A program made the position numbers and the translations under genes. Positions 1-11,906 of a stretch of DNA of 64,000 nt are shown here, in pieces. The stretch spans positions 22,780,388 to 22,844,387 of the forward strand of contig NC_087068.1 in the NCBI RefSeq assembly GCF_963678635.1. Direction: 5' to 3'. This stretch comes from Symsagittifera roscoffensis (lineage: Eukaryota; Xenacoelomorpha; Acoela; Convolutidae). Below the pieces are notes generated by a model that had not been told where the DNA came from, made no database searches, and worked only from the letters and a program-made list of their open reading frames with translations. Every line of letters begins with the position of its first letter. Within the stretch, counting starts at the first letter, position 1.

Positions 1-1004
1 ACCAAACATCCATTGGGCTTTGCCAAACAATTGCCAAACTATCCTAAGCAATAGCAAGTAAAGTTCTCCCCCATGAAAACCTAACGGCGTACAACTCGTG
101 TCGCCTGATACCTCTGGACAAAAATCCAGGGGTACCGGCCATTGGTATAGGTGACGTTCTGAGAAGAATAATTGGCACAAATATCACCCAATGTATAAAA
201 TCAGACCTTAAAAATCTCGGAAAAAATTTCCAACTCTGCTTAGGCCAGAAGTGTGGAATCGAATATGCTGACCACAGCTCGAGGAACGAGTTTGAGAAGC
301 CGGAAACGCACGACATACTACTTATTGATGCAGAAAATGCCTTGAACTCGCTCAATAGGGAATTTGCTCTAAAAATGTAGAAATTCTTTGTCCGCCACTA
401 CATCATGCGCTGGCAACTCATATAAACATCCCTCAAATCTATATGTTAATAACACGGTTTTGACATCTACCGAAGGCATAACGCAAGGTGATCCCCTCGC
501 AATGGCTATGTACGGAATTGGGATAATCCCACTGATTGAACTCCTGCAAAAACCAAATGTCACCCAAAAATGGTACGCAGATGATGGAAGCGCTGCAGGT
601 GATCTTAGTAGTCTCCGCGCAATACTGGGCAACCTGGACGTGCACGGAAAGGATTTCGGATACAATATGAAGCCTTCTAAGTGTCAAATCATTGTAAAAG
701 AAAACAGTCGTGACAGCGCCATAAAAGTATTCGAAGGCAAAACTATTATAGTGGTAGACGGTTTTAGAGTCATTGGATCGGTTATAGGAGCACCATCAGC
801 ATGCGATAAAAACATGGAAAGCGAAACTGAAAAGACAGTTACCCTACCTGAAAACTTTTCCAAAATAGCTAAAACATCACCACAAAATTCGTAATCCTTC
901 TACACAAATAAGTTAGGCTTTCTAAACAGATAAACTCCGGAAGCATTTAAGAAAAATGGATGAAATTGAGCAAAACGTAAGACAGCAGCTAGTCTGTGGT
1001 ATTA
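1..1004 (+). pseudogene. Family F retrotransposon fragment: reverse transcriptase core (copy F-a)
   Basis: A decayed reverse-transcriptase segment. Reading the + strand with frame changes gives a conserved block near 90-160 (CRLIPLDKNPG-like, then IGIGDVLRRIIG), a TQGDPLAM block near 475-505, and the catalytic YADD at about 571-585. An in-frame TAG near 378-380 and frame breaks show it cannot encode an intact enzyme. The same RT type is widespread in invertebrate genomes (recalled family resemblance, not a search). Positions 25-1004 are nearly base-identical to 6877-7856. The right edge is cut exactly where the family L element begins (1005). The left edge diverges from the other copy before about position 25. 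Confidence 0.8.
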
Positions 1005-1213
1005 GAGGAGGGTAGATTTTAATTGACAATTCTCTTGATACATTAAAAAGGACTTAATTTAATCATAAAATTTTTGCCGATATATTTATATACGCGGTTA
1101 TGCACATGACAAAAACATGCACTATCTGAAACTGCCATCCTTGGAATTTCGGAGATCAGTCAGAACGTCCTCCTGTTGCCAACTGTTGTGTTGGCAACAA
1201 TAGGAAAGAGTCG

Positions 1214-1855
1214 ATGATCAACGATTTGATGAAAACCCGTCCATCCAGTGCCGAAACAAAGCTAAATGAAATCGCCGAACAATTCTCTACATTTAAACAA
1301 GAGGTAGATCCACTTAAGCAAAAGAGAGATGAAACAAACAAAAAACCACAAAACAGAAATGAGCCAAAGCAACATGCCTTAAACAAACCAGAATGAAGCT
1401 ATTACGTAAACCGAAAAAGAGGACTGCTTGAACTGGACTCAAAAAATTCAAGAGATAGACACAAACATGACTTGGAAGAGGTGAACAAACTGTTTGCGTT
1501 CTTAACAGTTGAAGCAAAAATCTCAGATTTAAAACGTTTAGGAAAAAATGAAGAAGGAAAAAGGCCACGCACAATAGTTATAAATGTATCAAATGAATAG
1601 CAAAAACGACTGATACTAATGTCCTTGGCAAAATTGAAAAACTACGACAAAACTCTTTTTGTGTCAAAAGAGCTCAGCCCAAGTGAATTTCTGATTGAGA
1701 ACAAACTTCTTATGAAAAGGCGAACAATGATAGAAACTGGCGTATCAGCTAAAAACCTAAGGCTAAGGGACCTTGTCCTTTACCAATATGACGAAGAAAG
1801 TGAAAATTGGAAAAAAAGTCGAAGAAAGCAATTGACTACCTACTGCTAAGTATTT
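1214..1855 (+). pseudogene. ORF1-like remnant of family L copy L-a
   Basis: Reading frames broken at about 1396 and 1599 encode a Lys/Glu/Gln-rich segment that could be coiled coil, then a conserved stretch running from about 1480 to 1850. The latter contains RPRTIVINV, a run LFVSKELSPSEF and a region of basic residues, resembling the RNA-binding-type ORF1 domain of several animal LINEs. It probably acted as the element's RNA chaperone; that role is inferred from position upstream of the APE/RT frame. Confidence 0.55.
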
Positions 1856-2510
1856 AAAAACTTTATGCCTAAATGTCAGAAGTATTTTAGACATCAACAG
1901 AAGAACAGCTCTATCAAATGCCATTTTACAAACAGACTACGATATACTATGCCTTACAGAGACATGGCTGGTAAAGGAAATACCAGATAAAGCTCTGCAG
2001 TTGGCTGGTTTTAATGTAATTCGCAGAGATAGAAAAAACTCCACTATAAAAACCAATCACGGAGGTGTACTCATGGCGATAAAAAAAATGTGCATTACGA
2101 AGAAATTGATGCTCAAATAGAAAATGAAGAATGCATAGTGGCCAAACTAACAAGTGAAACTGGGCATCATCAAATTCTCTGCTGTGTTTTTAATCCCTCG
2201 AAAAACAGTAAATACCATTGGAAACTATAAAACTTCATCAATTTGTTCGAAAACTTAACAAAAATACAAATACAACACAACTGTAACGCAGTGTCGATTA
2301 CGGGAGATATAAATTTTGAATGCTTTCATTGGCAAATGATGCACTCAAAGGACGAATATGAAAATGCAGTGTTAAAAAAGCTCATTGAACTTGACTATGA
2401 ACAATTATTCGACTCCAAAAAAACGCATACAGCATTGACAAAGTTTCATGCTCCGATCATTATGCTTACACTGCAACAATTAACATGGAAGCCAGTATCA
2501 AAGAAATAAA
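1855..2510 (+). pseudogene. APE-type endonuclease remnant of family L copy L-a
   Basis: Frame-broken translation shows LNVRSI at the start, DYDILCLTETWL (the LTETW block of AP-type endonucleases) near 1938-1975, a GGVLMAI block near 2061-2080, and GDIN near 2302-2315, corresponding to the GDFN motif. In LINEs this domain nicks target DNA. Frameshifts near 2095 and a stop near 2228 inactivate it. Confidence 0.7.
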
Positions 2511-2834
2511 CAAAGGTGAAAGTGTGGCATTTAACAGAGCCGATTGGACGACATTAAATCAAGAAATAAAAGACAAACCTTTCATACCGTATTGTTACAA
2601 TAATGTAAATGAGCTCCTGCGTCAGTGGTATGCATGGTTATGGGACAAAACAAACAACCATGTACACAAGGTTACATCACACAGATCAACTTCTCCCCCC
2701 GTGGGTGACACCAAGTACGTCTCACAGGCTGAAAAGAGTACAAACCTTAAAACGGCGTATTGATCGGCAAAACAAACCTACTTTAAGCTTTATCTTAAAA
2801 CACAAAAAACTGGAAAAAAAATGTTCAAGTAGCC

Positions 2835-4600
2835 TTGACTGAAGATCAAGAAATTTATGAAGAAACAGTAACAAGCAGTAGAAGATTCAGTGACCTACGA
2901 AAATACTTGAACAAATTAAGTAGTTCCAGGCAATATCCCCAAAAAATGTTTTACAAGGAAAAATCCACAAGAGATGACACCCAAAAAGCTACATTTTTAA
3001 ACGAATTCTTCATCAGTGTATATCAAAAGGAATCAAATCCTAACCCTCTCGCACGAAATACAAACCGTTCTCCTACAGAAGAAAGCTGTTCACAAACACA
3101 CATTGAAGAAACCAGAATCGAATTCATTCTCAAAAATCTTTTAACAAATAAAGCATCAGGTTTTGATGGTATAGGTAATATAATCCTGAAATATCTTTCT
3201 GAAACTCTGTCAAAATCGCTATTTTTTTCCGCGCATTCATTAACAAGCGGCTTTTCACGACCTACTGGAAAACAAGTCAAGTGGCCCCAATTTTTAAAGA
3301 AAAGAACAAGGCGTCAGTTGAGTGCTACCGCCCAATTAGCCTTTTATGCTCCGACTCGAAGGTCTCCGAAAAAATTATCTTTGATAATAAATACCCCAAA
3401 ATTCAACCTTTCTTGGAAAACGCACAAAACGGCTTCCGGCAAAAAAGATCAGCAGTACCACAAATGGTACAATTTTTGAGGAGCAAAGTATATGATCTCT
3501 ACGATGACAAAAACGTTCAAACACTATCATTCCTTCATCTATATTTTTCTAAAGCCTTTGATAAAGTTCCTCATAGTATCCTAATTGCTAAACTACGGAA
3601 CATAGGTCTAGGCATTCATTCAAATACAAGACATAAAACAAGACTATCTAACAGATAGAATGCAATTTGTGATAATCAATAAAAGTTCATCAACTCTGAA
3701 AGAAGTAACTAGTGGTGTACCACAGAGCTGAATTCTTGGCCCTCTACTTTTTATCAAATTCATTAACAACTTTCCCAGAAGGATTGAGAATTCGGATTGT
3801 TTTGGCTATTGTGAAGATATGAAGATCTTGTCTACTGACGAAATTCATCTGCAAAAAGACATAAAAAATGTTGAAAAATGGTGCAAAGAAAATAAAATGC
3901 CGCTGAATGAAGAAAAATGTAATCTGTTAAACCTCAAAAGGAAAATGGAAGTTACACTATTTAATACTAATGTTGATACCGCAAAGACCCAAAAAGACTT
4001 AGGTATTTTAATGTGTGACAACCTTTCGTGGTCAGTAAATGCTGAAAATCGCATATCAACAGCAATGGGAGCTTTTTACACAATCAAACGGAATATCTCG
4101 AAAAAAACATCATTTAAGTCAAAATTAAACTTAAACTATCGATACATTGTACCAATCATAAGGTATGCACCGCAAACATGGTATCCGAACAAAGCAGAAT
4201 TAGGACAACTAGAAAGAGTACAAAAACGAGCGACTTCTTGCATTACAAATAACTTCAAAATGAGTTATTCTGAAAGACTGAAATTTTTAAAGCGCCTTCC
4301 ACTCTCAATGTACTTTGAATTACACGACATATTGTACTTAGTTTCACTACTAAAAAATAAACATGACACTGATTTGAATACAATTATTCATAAAAACGAA
4401 TCACGAACGAGACAAGCAACACGTGGTGAGATTGTTGTTCATGCATTAAGACTGAAAAAGTCAAATGAAAATTATTATATACGTTCTAATACGCTATACA
4501 ACTACTTGCTGATTAATTCGGCTGTTATATTTTGTAAAAGTTTCTTACAATTATTGCGTTTTCCGGAAATTCTTGTTCTATTCTCGGTTCAAGCGTAATT
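2835..4600 (+). pseudogene. Reverse transcriptase remnant of family L copy L-a
   Basis: Three frames cover the RT: 2835-3280 (NKASGFDGIGN, fingers region), 3281-3658 (YRPISLL and FSKAFDKVPH, which holds the first catalytic Asp), and 3819-4598 (thumb and C-terminus, with RVQKRAT). The YADD-box position reads YCED at about 3808-3819, so one catalytic aspartate is lost; copy L-c reads YCDD. Past about 4506 the sequence no longer belongs to the element even though the frame stays open to 4598. Confidence 0.75.
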
Positions 4601-4949
4601 TGGGACTAAATCGAATAGCTTCGAAATGATGCTCGCACAGAGGGTTCGACTATGCACTTCTATCGAAAAGGCTCAGTTTATGTTTTCTTTTCACTGAATA
4701 GAGTCGGACCAAGTAGTTCTACATACCCTATTGTGAAGATGACAATTGATGATTGGACCAAAAGCATGCCTCAATGAAACGTGGAATGACTTCTCGGACG
4801 GATTAAATCTCAGCCTACGCGAAAATAGCGCGAATTACATCGCTCGTTATTCATCCCAAACTAGCAAAGCTTAAACCCCTATAACGTAGCAAGAATTGAG
4901 CACGGCTGTATTATTTCTTGTTAAATTCGATCGCAGGTCAACATTGTCT
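4507..4949. other. Unassigned spacer between L-a and a tandem repeat
   Basis: Sequence replacing the expected 3' end of L-a. No coding homology, inverted repeat or known repeat was recognised in it. Confidence 0.4.
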
Positions 4950-5840
4950 TTTGTTTTAAATGTAAAATTTTGTCAAAAGCTGCTCAATAAAAAGCCAAAG
5001 TTTGTCTGGAAAAAAAACTAATCCGATAGCAAATTTTCCAATATATTCTTCAAAAGTCATCAGAAGGTCAAACTTATGATAGTAACCGAGGTACTATGAA
5101 TCATTCGTTCCCGGTATCATTCGTTCCCGGATAGCCGGATAATTTATATTCGCTCAAAGCCAAAAATCAATCAGGATCTACCTGACAATCTGTGCTTTTC
5201 TTGAGAAATGGGTGAGGAAGGTGTAGAGATTGTCAACTAACTTAAAATGGTCAAATTTCCGATGAATCAGAATGCAGCAAAGTCGTTCTCTCGACTCAAT
5301 AAAAAGCTCTAGTGCTAATTTACTGTTTTTAATTATAAGTGTGTAAGTAGGTCCGTTTGATCGACCTTTTCTATCATCCCGATTTTTGTCAAAAGTTGCT
5401 CATTAAACAACCAAAGTTTGTCTGGAAAAAAACTAACTCGATATCAAACTTTCCATTATATTCTTTGAAAGTCATCAGAAGGTCAAACGTATGATAGTAA
5501 CCGAGGTACTATGATATCATTCGTTCCCGGTATCATTCGTTCCCGGATAGCCGGATAATTTATATTGGCTCAAAGCCAAAAATCAATCAAGATCTACCTG
5601 ACAATCTTTGCTTTTCTTGAGAAATGAGTGAGGGTGGTGAAAAGAATATCAAGTAACTTAAAATGGTCGAGTTTCCGATGAATCAGAATACAGCAAAGTC
5701 GATTTTTGTTTTATATGTTTTTTGTTTTATATGTAAGGTTCTGTCAAAATTTGCTCATTAAAAAGCCAAAGTTTGTCTGGAAAAAACTAACCCGATAGCA
5801 AGTTTTCCATTATATTCTTCAAAATTCATCAGAAGGGCAA
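4950..5840. repeat. Tandem repeat, about 2.5 units of roughly 355-420 bp
   Basis: Three diverged direct copies start at about 4972, 5390 and 5742 with TGTCAAAAGYTGCTCA-like sequence and share GCCAAAGTTTGTCTGG. The third is truncated. Units one and two each contain an internal doublet of a 16-bp motif (TATCATTCGTTCCCGG) near 5106-5135 and 5515-5547. Nothing coding was seen. Confidence 0.75.
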
Positions 5841-5929
5841 GTGGGTGCTTTATTTAAGCAAATTAGCCTTTTATGCTCAACTAACTTGTTTATATTCACC
5901 ATAAATTTGTCCTCCTTGCTTGAAAATTA

Positions 5930-8046
5930 TGGCCGATCAAACGCACTGCCATTTTCGCAAACGCCACCCATCAAAAAGGAGGCATATTGTGTGTCGTTTG
6001 CAAAGCTTACATCCATGTCTCATGTAGCGGGCTACAGAGCAGCAATTTTTATTACGATGGGATCCCGAGAACTTTGCGAAAGAGCCGAACTCCCCCAACA
6101 GACCAACAATCACAGCCCCCATCACAACTCAAAAAGAAACATCCTCGGCAACACCTGAAACAAACGTACTGCGCAACGCAAAACAATCTTATCCACCGCC
6201 CCCAGCAATCACTACAGCACCCTTCGACCCCTGGAAACTTATCGACTATGAACTTGAAATTAAAACAAACGACATATATAAAAATGTCGTTAACTAGAAA
6301 CCGCGCTTCATAATCTTAAGCAAGAACAATCCTGGTTTCCAATTCATAGTGTTACTGAACCAGCAGCTGTTGTCATTAGTAGAAGAAACACCAAACTCTA
6401 ACATCGCAATGAAAGCAGCAATGATTCTCCCACATCTGCTGCTCCCCAAAACTAAATCAGAAACAAACGGATCAAATTCTAAAACACTCAGCCGCCGCAT
6501 AATTTTATGGAAGCAAGGCCTATTAGACAAACTTTTCACTGAAGCAAAAACTCTCCAAATTAGACATCCAAAACAGAATAAATCCGAAGTGAATGAGGAA
6601 GTTAAGCAATTTGATAAACCAATGAGTACAGGCAAAATATCTGCCGCCATTGGCTGTTTTTCAAACAAGAAAACAAAAAGAGTACATCCCCTACAGGAAG
6701 TCATTGAAGGAAAAACAGTCCTTAGTATGCTGAAAAAAACACCCTCAAGCCAGAACAGCGAACACTAACTATATAACTGAAGTAAGTGAAAATACAATGC
6801 CATACCACCCCTCTATGTTCGAACAAATAAACGTCAAGACAGTTCGAAAATCAACCCTGAAAAAGCACGGAAGCGAAAACAATTGCCAAACTATCCTAAA
6901 CAATAGCAAGTAAAGTTCTCCCCCATGAAAACCTAACGGCGTACAACTCGTGTCGCCTGATACCTCTGGACAAAAATCCAGGGATACCGGCCATTGGTAT
7001 AGGTGACGTTCTGAGAAGAATAATTGGCACAAATATCACCCAATGTATAAAATCAGACCTTAAAAATCTCGGAAAAAATTTCCAACTCTGCTTAGGCCAG
7101 AAGTGTGGAATCGAATATGCTGACCACAGCTCGAGGAACGAGTTTGAGAAGCCGGAAACGCACGACATACTACTTATTGATGCAGAAAATGCCTTGAACT
7201 CGCTCAATAGGGAATTTGCTCTAAAAATGTAGAAATTCTTTGTCCGCCACTACATCATGCGCTGGCAACTCATATAAACATCCCTCAAATCTATATGTTA
7301 ATAACACGGTTTTGACATCTACCGAAGGCATAACGCAAGGTGATCCCCTCGCAATGGCTATGTACGGAATTGGGATAATCCCACTGATTGAACTCCTGCA
7401 AAAACCAAATGTCACCCAAAAATGGTACGCAGATGATGGAAGCGCTGCAGGTGATCTTAGTAGTCTCCGCGCAATACTGGGCAACCTGGACGTGCACGGA
7501 AAGGATTTCGGATACAATATGAAGCCTTCTAAGTGTCAAATCATTGTAAAAGAAAACAGTCGTGACAGCGCCATAAAAGTATTCGAAGGCAAAACTATTA
7601 TAGTGGTAGACGGTTTTAGAGTCATTGGATCGGTTATAGGAGCACCATCAGCATGCGATAAAAACATGGAAAGCGAAACTGAAAAGACAGTTACCCTACC
7701 TGAAAACTTTTCCAAAATAGCTAAAACATCACCACAAAATTCGTAATCCTTCTACACAAATAAGTTAGGCTTTCTAAACAGATAAACTCCGGAAGCATTT
7801 AAGAAAAATGGATGAAATTGAGCAAAACGTAAGACAGCAGCTAGTCTGTGGTATTACTGGTAAAAACCATATAACCGATGAAGATCGCAACCTTTTAGCA
7901 CTACCCCTAAGAATGGGAGGATTAGACCTCCTCAGTTACACGGACCTCCTCAGTTACACGGAAAATTCTAAAGTTATGGAAAATTGCTCGTCAGAAAAAA
8001 AACTGACAATAATTCTAGCGTGACAGAAAGGAGCATCGAATTGGCT
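5930..8046 (+). pseudogene. Family F retrotransposon: zinc finger, upstream domain and RT (copy F-b)
   Basis: The most complete family F copy. Near 5985-6045 the frame encodes a C-x2-C-x4-H-x2-C zinc finger (CVVCKAYIHVSC) of the PHD-like kind found at the front of some retrotransposon proteins. A frame at 6349-6768 encodes a Lys-rich region with GKISAAIGC and EGKTVL blocks that precedes the RT in this family. The RT follows at about 6877-7746, with TQGDP and YADD at 7423-7437, then a C-terminal RT segment at 7808-8023. That segment contains an in-frame 18-bp tandem duplication (7925-7942, 7943-7960). Frames are broken in several places, so it is a dead copy. It is interrupted by an antisense LINE fragment and resumes at about 8366. 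Confidence 0.75.
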
Positions 8047-8085
8047 AAGCGTGCTACCCTTAAAAAATGCAATTTTTCCCTTTAC

Positions 8086-8365
8086 AAATTATCATCATCA
8101 TCATCATTGCCGCCTTATCCCGTTCAAACGGGGTCCTCGGGGCGCTCCTGAATCTTCGAGCGCCAGAGTTTGCGGTCGTGTGCGTCGGCTTCCGTCAGTC
8201 CTCGTCTTCTCATTTCCTCCTTCACGTCCTCTAGCCATGTCTTTCTTGGTCTTTCTTTGGGTACTTTTCCAGGGACCTCAGGGAAATACGCTTCATGGAT
8301 TGGACTACTATCTTCTCTACGCACGACGTGCCCAAACCCTCGCAATTCAGATTTTTCAACACAGT
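8086..8365 (-). mobile_element. RTE-like LINE 3' fragment inserted antisense in family F
   Basis: On the minus strand, 8345-8124 encodes the well-known C-terminal tail of endonuclease/RT LINEs: GHVVRRED, then GKVPKERPRKTWL, then a Trp/Arg-rich end. On the plus strand the insertion starts with an (ATC)n run at about 8086-8103, which is a (GAT)n tail on the element's own strand, as expected for a microsatellite-tailed LINE 3' end. The right boundary is approximate. The insertion lies between the RT and C-terminal domains of family F. Confidence 0.7.
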
Positions 8366-8935
8366 CAATCAGAGTTTAAAGATGGATTACACCTGAGATA
8401 TGGATGGGAACCACCTAATACCCCACATACATGCTTATGTGGACAACCGTTCACACTGACCCACTCTCTAGACTGTCCCAAAGGTGGATACTTTCACCAA
8501 AGACATAATGAAATTCGCGATACCTTTGCGCAACTCCTGGAAGAAGTATGCCATGATGTTGACATAGAGCCGAAAATTCCATCGTTGGAAGGCGAAAGCT
8601 TTCACAACAAAACAACCACTACTGAAGATGACGCTCGACTTGACATCAAGGTAAACGGACTCTGGAGAGGCCGATTCAGCCGAACCTTTTTCGATCTAAA
8701 AATTTTCAACTCCCATTATAAATCATGCCCTAAAACTATATCTGACGCCTACAAAATCATGAGAGTGTCAAAACGTTAAAATACTAACAAATAATTCTGG
8801 ATGTGGAACACAGCAGCTTTGTTCCATTAATTTTTGCGTGTACCGGAGGAGCAGCACCAGGCTCTACAAAAACCATCAAGAAACTAGCAGAGAAACTAAA
8901 CGAGATACGGAACGAATCATGCTCGCGAATATAAA
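8366..8935 (+). pseudogene. Family F C-terminal domain: zinc ribbon and PD-(D/E)XK-like nuclease
   Basis: The frame ending at 8779 encodes FKDGLHLRYGW, a Cys/His cluster (C-x-C with downstream H and C, then HQRHNEIRD), and two acidic blocks, ARLDI and FFDLKIFN. The D...D-x-K arrangement fits a PD-(D/E)XK nuclease fold (inference). After a frame change near 8765-8780 the family continues as DVEHSSFVPLIF, a TGG turn and a KKLAEKL helix, ending at a stop near 8935. The long open frame starting at 8051 is therefore a chimera of antisense LINE and this domain. Confidence 0.7.
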
Positions 8936-9071
8936 CTTTTAAATATAAATGAACATAAAGTTTATAAGAATAAAAAATTTTGCACTTCTGAGGAGTGAAA
9001 TCCTCTGCCTTAGGGGGTTCAAAAATCTTTAAAGTACATCCAACAGAGACAATTCTATCTGTGCAATAATC

Positions 9072-11020
9072 GAGGAGGGTAGTTTTTAATTGACAATTCT
9101 CTTGATACATTAAAAGGGACTTGATTTATTCATAAAACTTTTACCGATGTATTTATATAGCGTTGGTACTGCCCTATCCAACCTGTGCACGTATCGTCGC
9201 ATGCCTGAAGGGCCCATTTTAATTGACCCGTTTTTTTTTTCTATCTTCCCGAAAAGCTGAAAAGGTCGGATTTTTTTCAAAATTGTTTGCTACAGAGGCT
9301 TCATTGTACACCTTTCGGCGCCTGCTTCCCGCAGAAATGCTAGCGTCTCGCAAGCATCTGAGAAATCTTGTAAAACATGCAAAAAGCCGATCACAAACAA
9401 AAGTCAAATTCTTAATTGCATTGCCTGTGGCGATGTTATGCACATGACAAAAACATGCACTATCTGAAATTGCCATCCTTGGAATTTCGGAGATCAGTCA
9501 GAACGTCCTCCTGCTCTGTAACTGTTGTGTTGGCAACAATAGAAAAGAGTCGATGATCAACGATTTGATGAAAACCCGTCCATCCAGTGCCGAAACAAAT
9601 ATAAATGAAATCGCCGAACAATTCTCTACATTTGAACAATAGGTAGATTCACTTAAGCAAAAGAGAGATGAAACAAACAAAAAACTACAAAACAGAAATG
9701 AGCCAAAGCAACATGCCTTAAACAAACCAGAATCAAACTATTACGTAATCCGGAAAAGAGGACTGTTTGAACTGGACTCAAAAAATTCAAGAGATAGACA
9801 CGAACATGACTTGGAAGAGGTGAACAAACTGTTTGCGTTCTTAACAGTTGAAGCAAAAATCTCAGATTTGAAACGTTTAGGAAAATATGAAGAAGGAAAA
9901 AGGCCACGCACAATAGTTATAAATGTATCAAATGAATAGCAAAAACGACTGATACTAATGTCCTTGGCAAAACTTAAAAACTACGACAAAACTCTTTTTG
10001 TGTCAAAAGAGCTCAGCCCAAGTGAATTTCTGATTGAGAACAAACTTCTTATGAAAAGACGAACAATGATAGAAACTGGCGTATCAGCTAAAAACCTAAG
10101 GCTAAGGGACCTTGTCCTTTACTAATATGACGAAGAAAGTGAAAATTGGAAAAAAGTCGAAGAAAGCAATTGACTACCTACTGCTAAGTATTTAAAAACT
10201 TTATGCCTAAATGTCAGAAGTATTTTAGACATCAACAGAAGAACAGCTCTATCAAATGCCATTTTACAAACAGACTACGATATACTATGCCTTACAGAGA
10301 CATGGCTGGTAAAGGAAATACCAGATAAAGCTCTGCAGTTGGCTGGTTTTAATATAATTCGCAAAGATAGAAAAAACTCCACTTTAAAAACCAATCACGG
10401 AGGTGTACTCATGGCGATAAAAGAAAATGTGCATTAGGAAGAAATTGATGCTCAAATAGAAAATGAAGAATGCATAATGGCCAAACTAACAGGTGAAACT
10501 GGGCATCATCAAATTCTCTGCTGTGTTTATAATCCCTCGAAAAACAGTAAATACCATTGGAAACAACAAAACTTCATCAGTTTGTTCGAAAACTTAACAA
10601 AAATACAAATACAACACAACTGTAACGCAGTTTCGATTACGGGAGATATTAATTTTGAATGCACTCATTGGAAAATGATGCACTCAAAGGACGAATATGA
10701 AAATGCAGTGTTAAAAAAGCTCATTGAACTTGACTATGAACAATTATTCGACTCCAAAAAAATGCATACAGCATTGACAAAGTTTCATGCTCCGATCATT
10801 ATGCTTACTCTGCAACAATTAACATGGAAGCCAGTATCAAAGAAATAAACAAAGGTGAAAGTGTGGCATTTAACAGAGCCGATTGGACGACAATAAATCA
10901 AGAAATAAAAGACAAACCTTTCATACCGTATTGTTACAGTAATGTAATTGAGCTCCTGTGTCAGTGGTATGCATGGTTATGGGACAAAACAAACAACCAT
11001 GTACACAAGGTTACATCACA
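9072..11020 (+). mobile_element. Family L LINE, 5' half only (copy L-b)
   Basis: Begins with the same GAGGAGGGTAG start as the other copies and carries the ORF1-like region (about 9557-10190) and APE region (about 10200-10850). It stops abruptly at 11020/11022, where the sequence jumps back to the start of the tandem duplication. It shares premature stops with copy L-c (near 9641, 10123 and 10435) that are absent from L-a. Confidence 0.8.
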
Positions 11021-11056
11021 GGTGCTACCCTTAAAAAATACAATTTTTCCCTTTAC

Positions 11057-11336
11057 AAATTATCATCATCATCATCATTGCCGCCTTATCCCGTTCAAAC
11101 GGGGTCCTCGGGGCGCTCCTGAATCTTCGAGCGCCAGAGTTTGCGGTCGTTTGCTTCGGCTTCCGTCAGTCCTCGTCTTCTCATTTCCTCCTTCACGTCC
11201 TCTAGCCATGTCTTTCTTGGTCTTTCTTTGGGTACTTTTCCAGGGACCTCAAGGAAATACGCTTCATGGATTGGACTACTATCTTCTCTACGCACGACGT
11301 GCCCAAACCCTCGCAATTCAGATTTTTCAACACAGT
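11057..11336 (-). mobile_element. RTE-like LINE 3' fragment, duplicated copy
   Basis: Second copy of the antisense LINE tail, in unit two of the tandem duplication. The minus-strand peptide at 11316-11095 differs from the first copy at a few residues (for example Leu for Pro in the EVPGKVPKE stretch). It carries the same (ATC)n run at its left end. Confidence 0.7.
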
Positions 11337-11906
11337 CAATCAGAGTTTAAAGATGGATTACACCTGAGATATGGATGGGAACCACCTAATACCCCACATA
11401 CATGCTTATGTGGACAACCGTTCACACTGACCCACTCTCTAGACTGTCCCAAAGGTGGATACTTTCACCAAAGACATAATGAAATTCGCGATACCTTTGC
11501 GCAACTCCTGGAAGAAGTATGCCATGATGTTGACATAGAGCCGAAAATTCCATCGTTGGAAGGCGAAAGCTTTCACAACAAAACAACCACTACTGAAGAT
11601 GACGCTCGACTTGACATCAAGGTAAACGGACTCTGGAGAGGCCGATTCAGCCGAACCTTTTTCGATCTAAAAATTTTCAACTCCCATTATAAATCATGCC
11701 CTAAAACTATATCTGACGCCTACAAAATCATGAGAGTGTCAAAACGTTAAAATACTAACAAATAATTCTGGATGTGGAACACAGCAGCTTTGTTCCATTA
11801 ATTTTTGCGTGTACCGGAGGAGCAGCACCAGGCTCTACAAAAACCATCAAGAAACTAGCAGAGAAACTAAACGAGATACGGAACGAATCATGCTCGCGAA
11901 TATAAA
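11337..11906 (+). pseudogene. Family F C-terminal nuclease domain, duplicated copy
   Basis: Duplicate of the domain at 8366-8935, with the same Cys/His cluster, ARLDI and FFDLKIFN blocks and the same frame change after 11750. The open frame 10824-11750 fuses family L sequence, antisense LINE and this domain only because of the duplication junction; it is not a real gene. Confidence 0.7.

Larger units (their letters stand above)
1005..4506 (+). mobile_element. Family L non-LTR retrotransposon, CR1/Jockey-like, decayed (copy L-a)
   Basis: A LINE with the order ORF1-like region, APE-type endonuclease, reverse transcriptase. Its 5' end (GAGGAGGGTAG) lies directly against interrupted family F sequence at 1004/1005; the same 5' start occurs at 9072 and 12043. 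Homology with copy L-c stops at about 4506, so the 3' end is lost or replaced. L-a lacks the segment corresponding to 9160-9430 of copy L-b. Many stops and frameshifts make it inactive. Assignment to CR1/Jockey rests on APE and RT motifs (see sub-entries); the exact clade is not resolved. Confidence 0.8.

Noticed and set aside
8051-8779. 242-codon protein gene
   Set aside because: Chimera of an antisense LINE tail and the family F C-terminal domain; only the part after about 8366 has protein ancestry.
10824-11750. 308-codon protein gene
   Set aside because: Crosses the tandem-duplication junction and fuses three unrelated transposon pieces.
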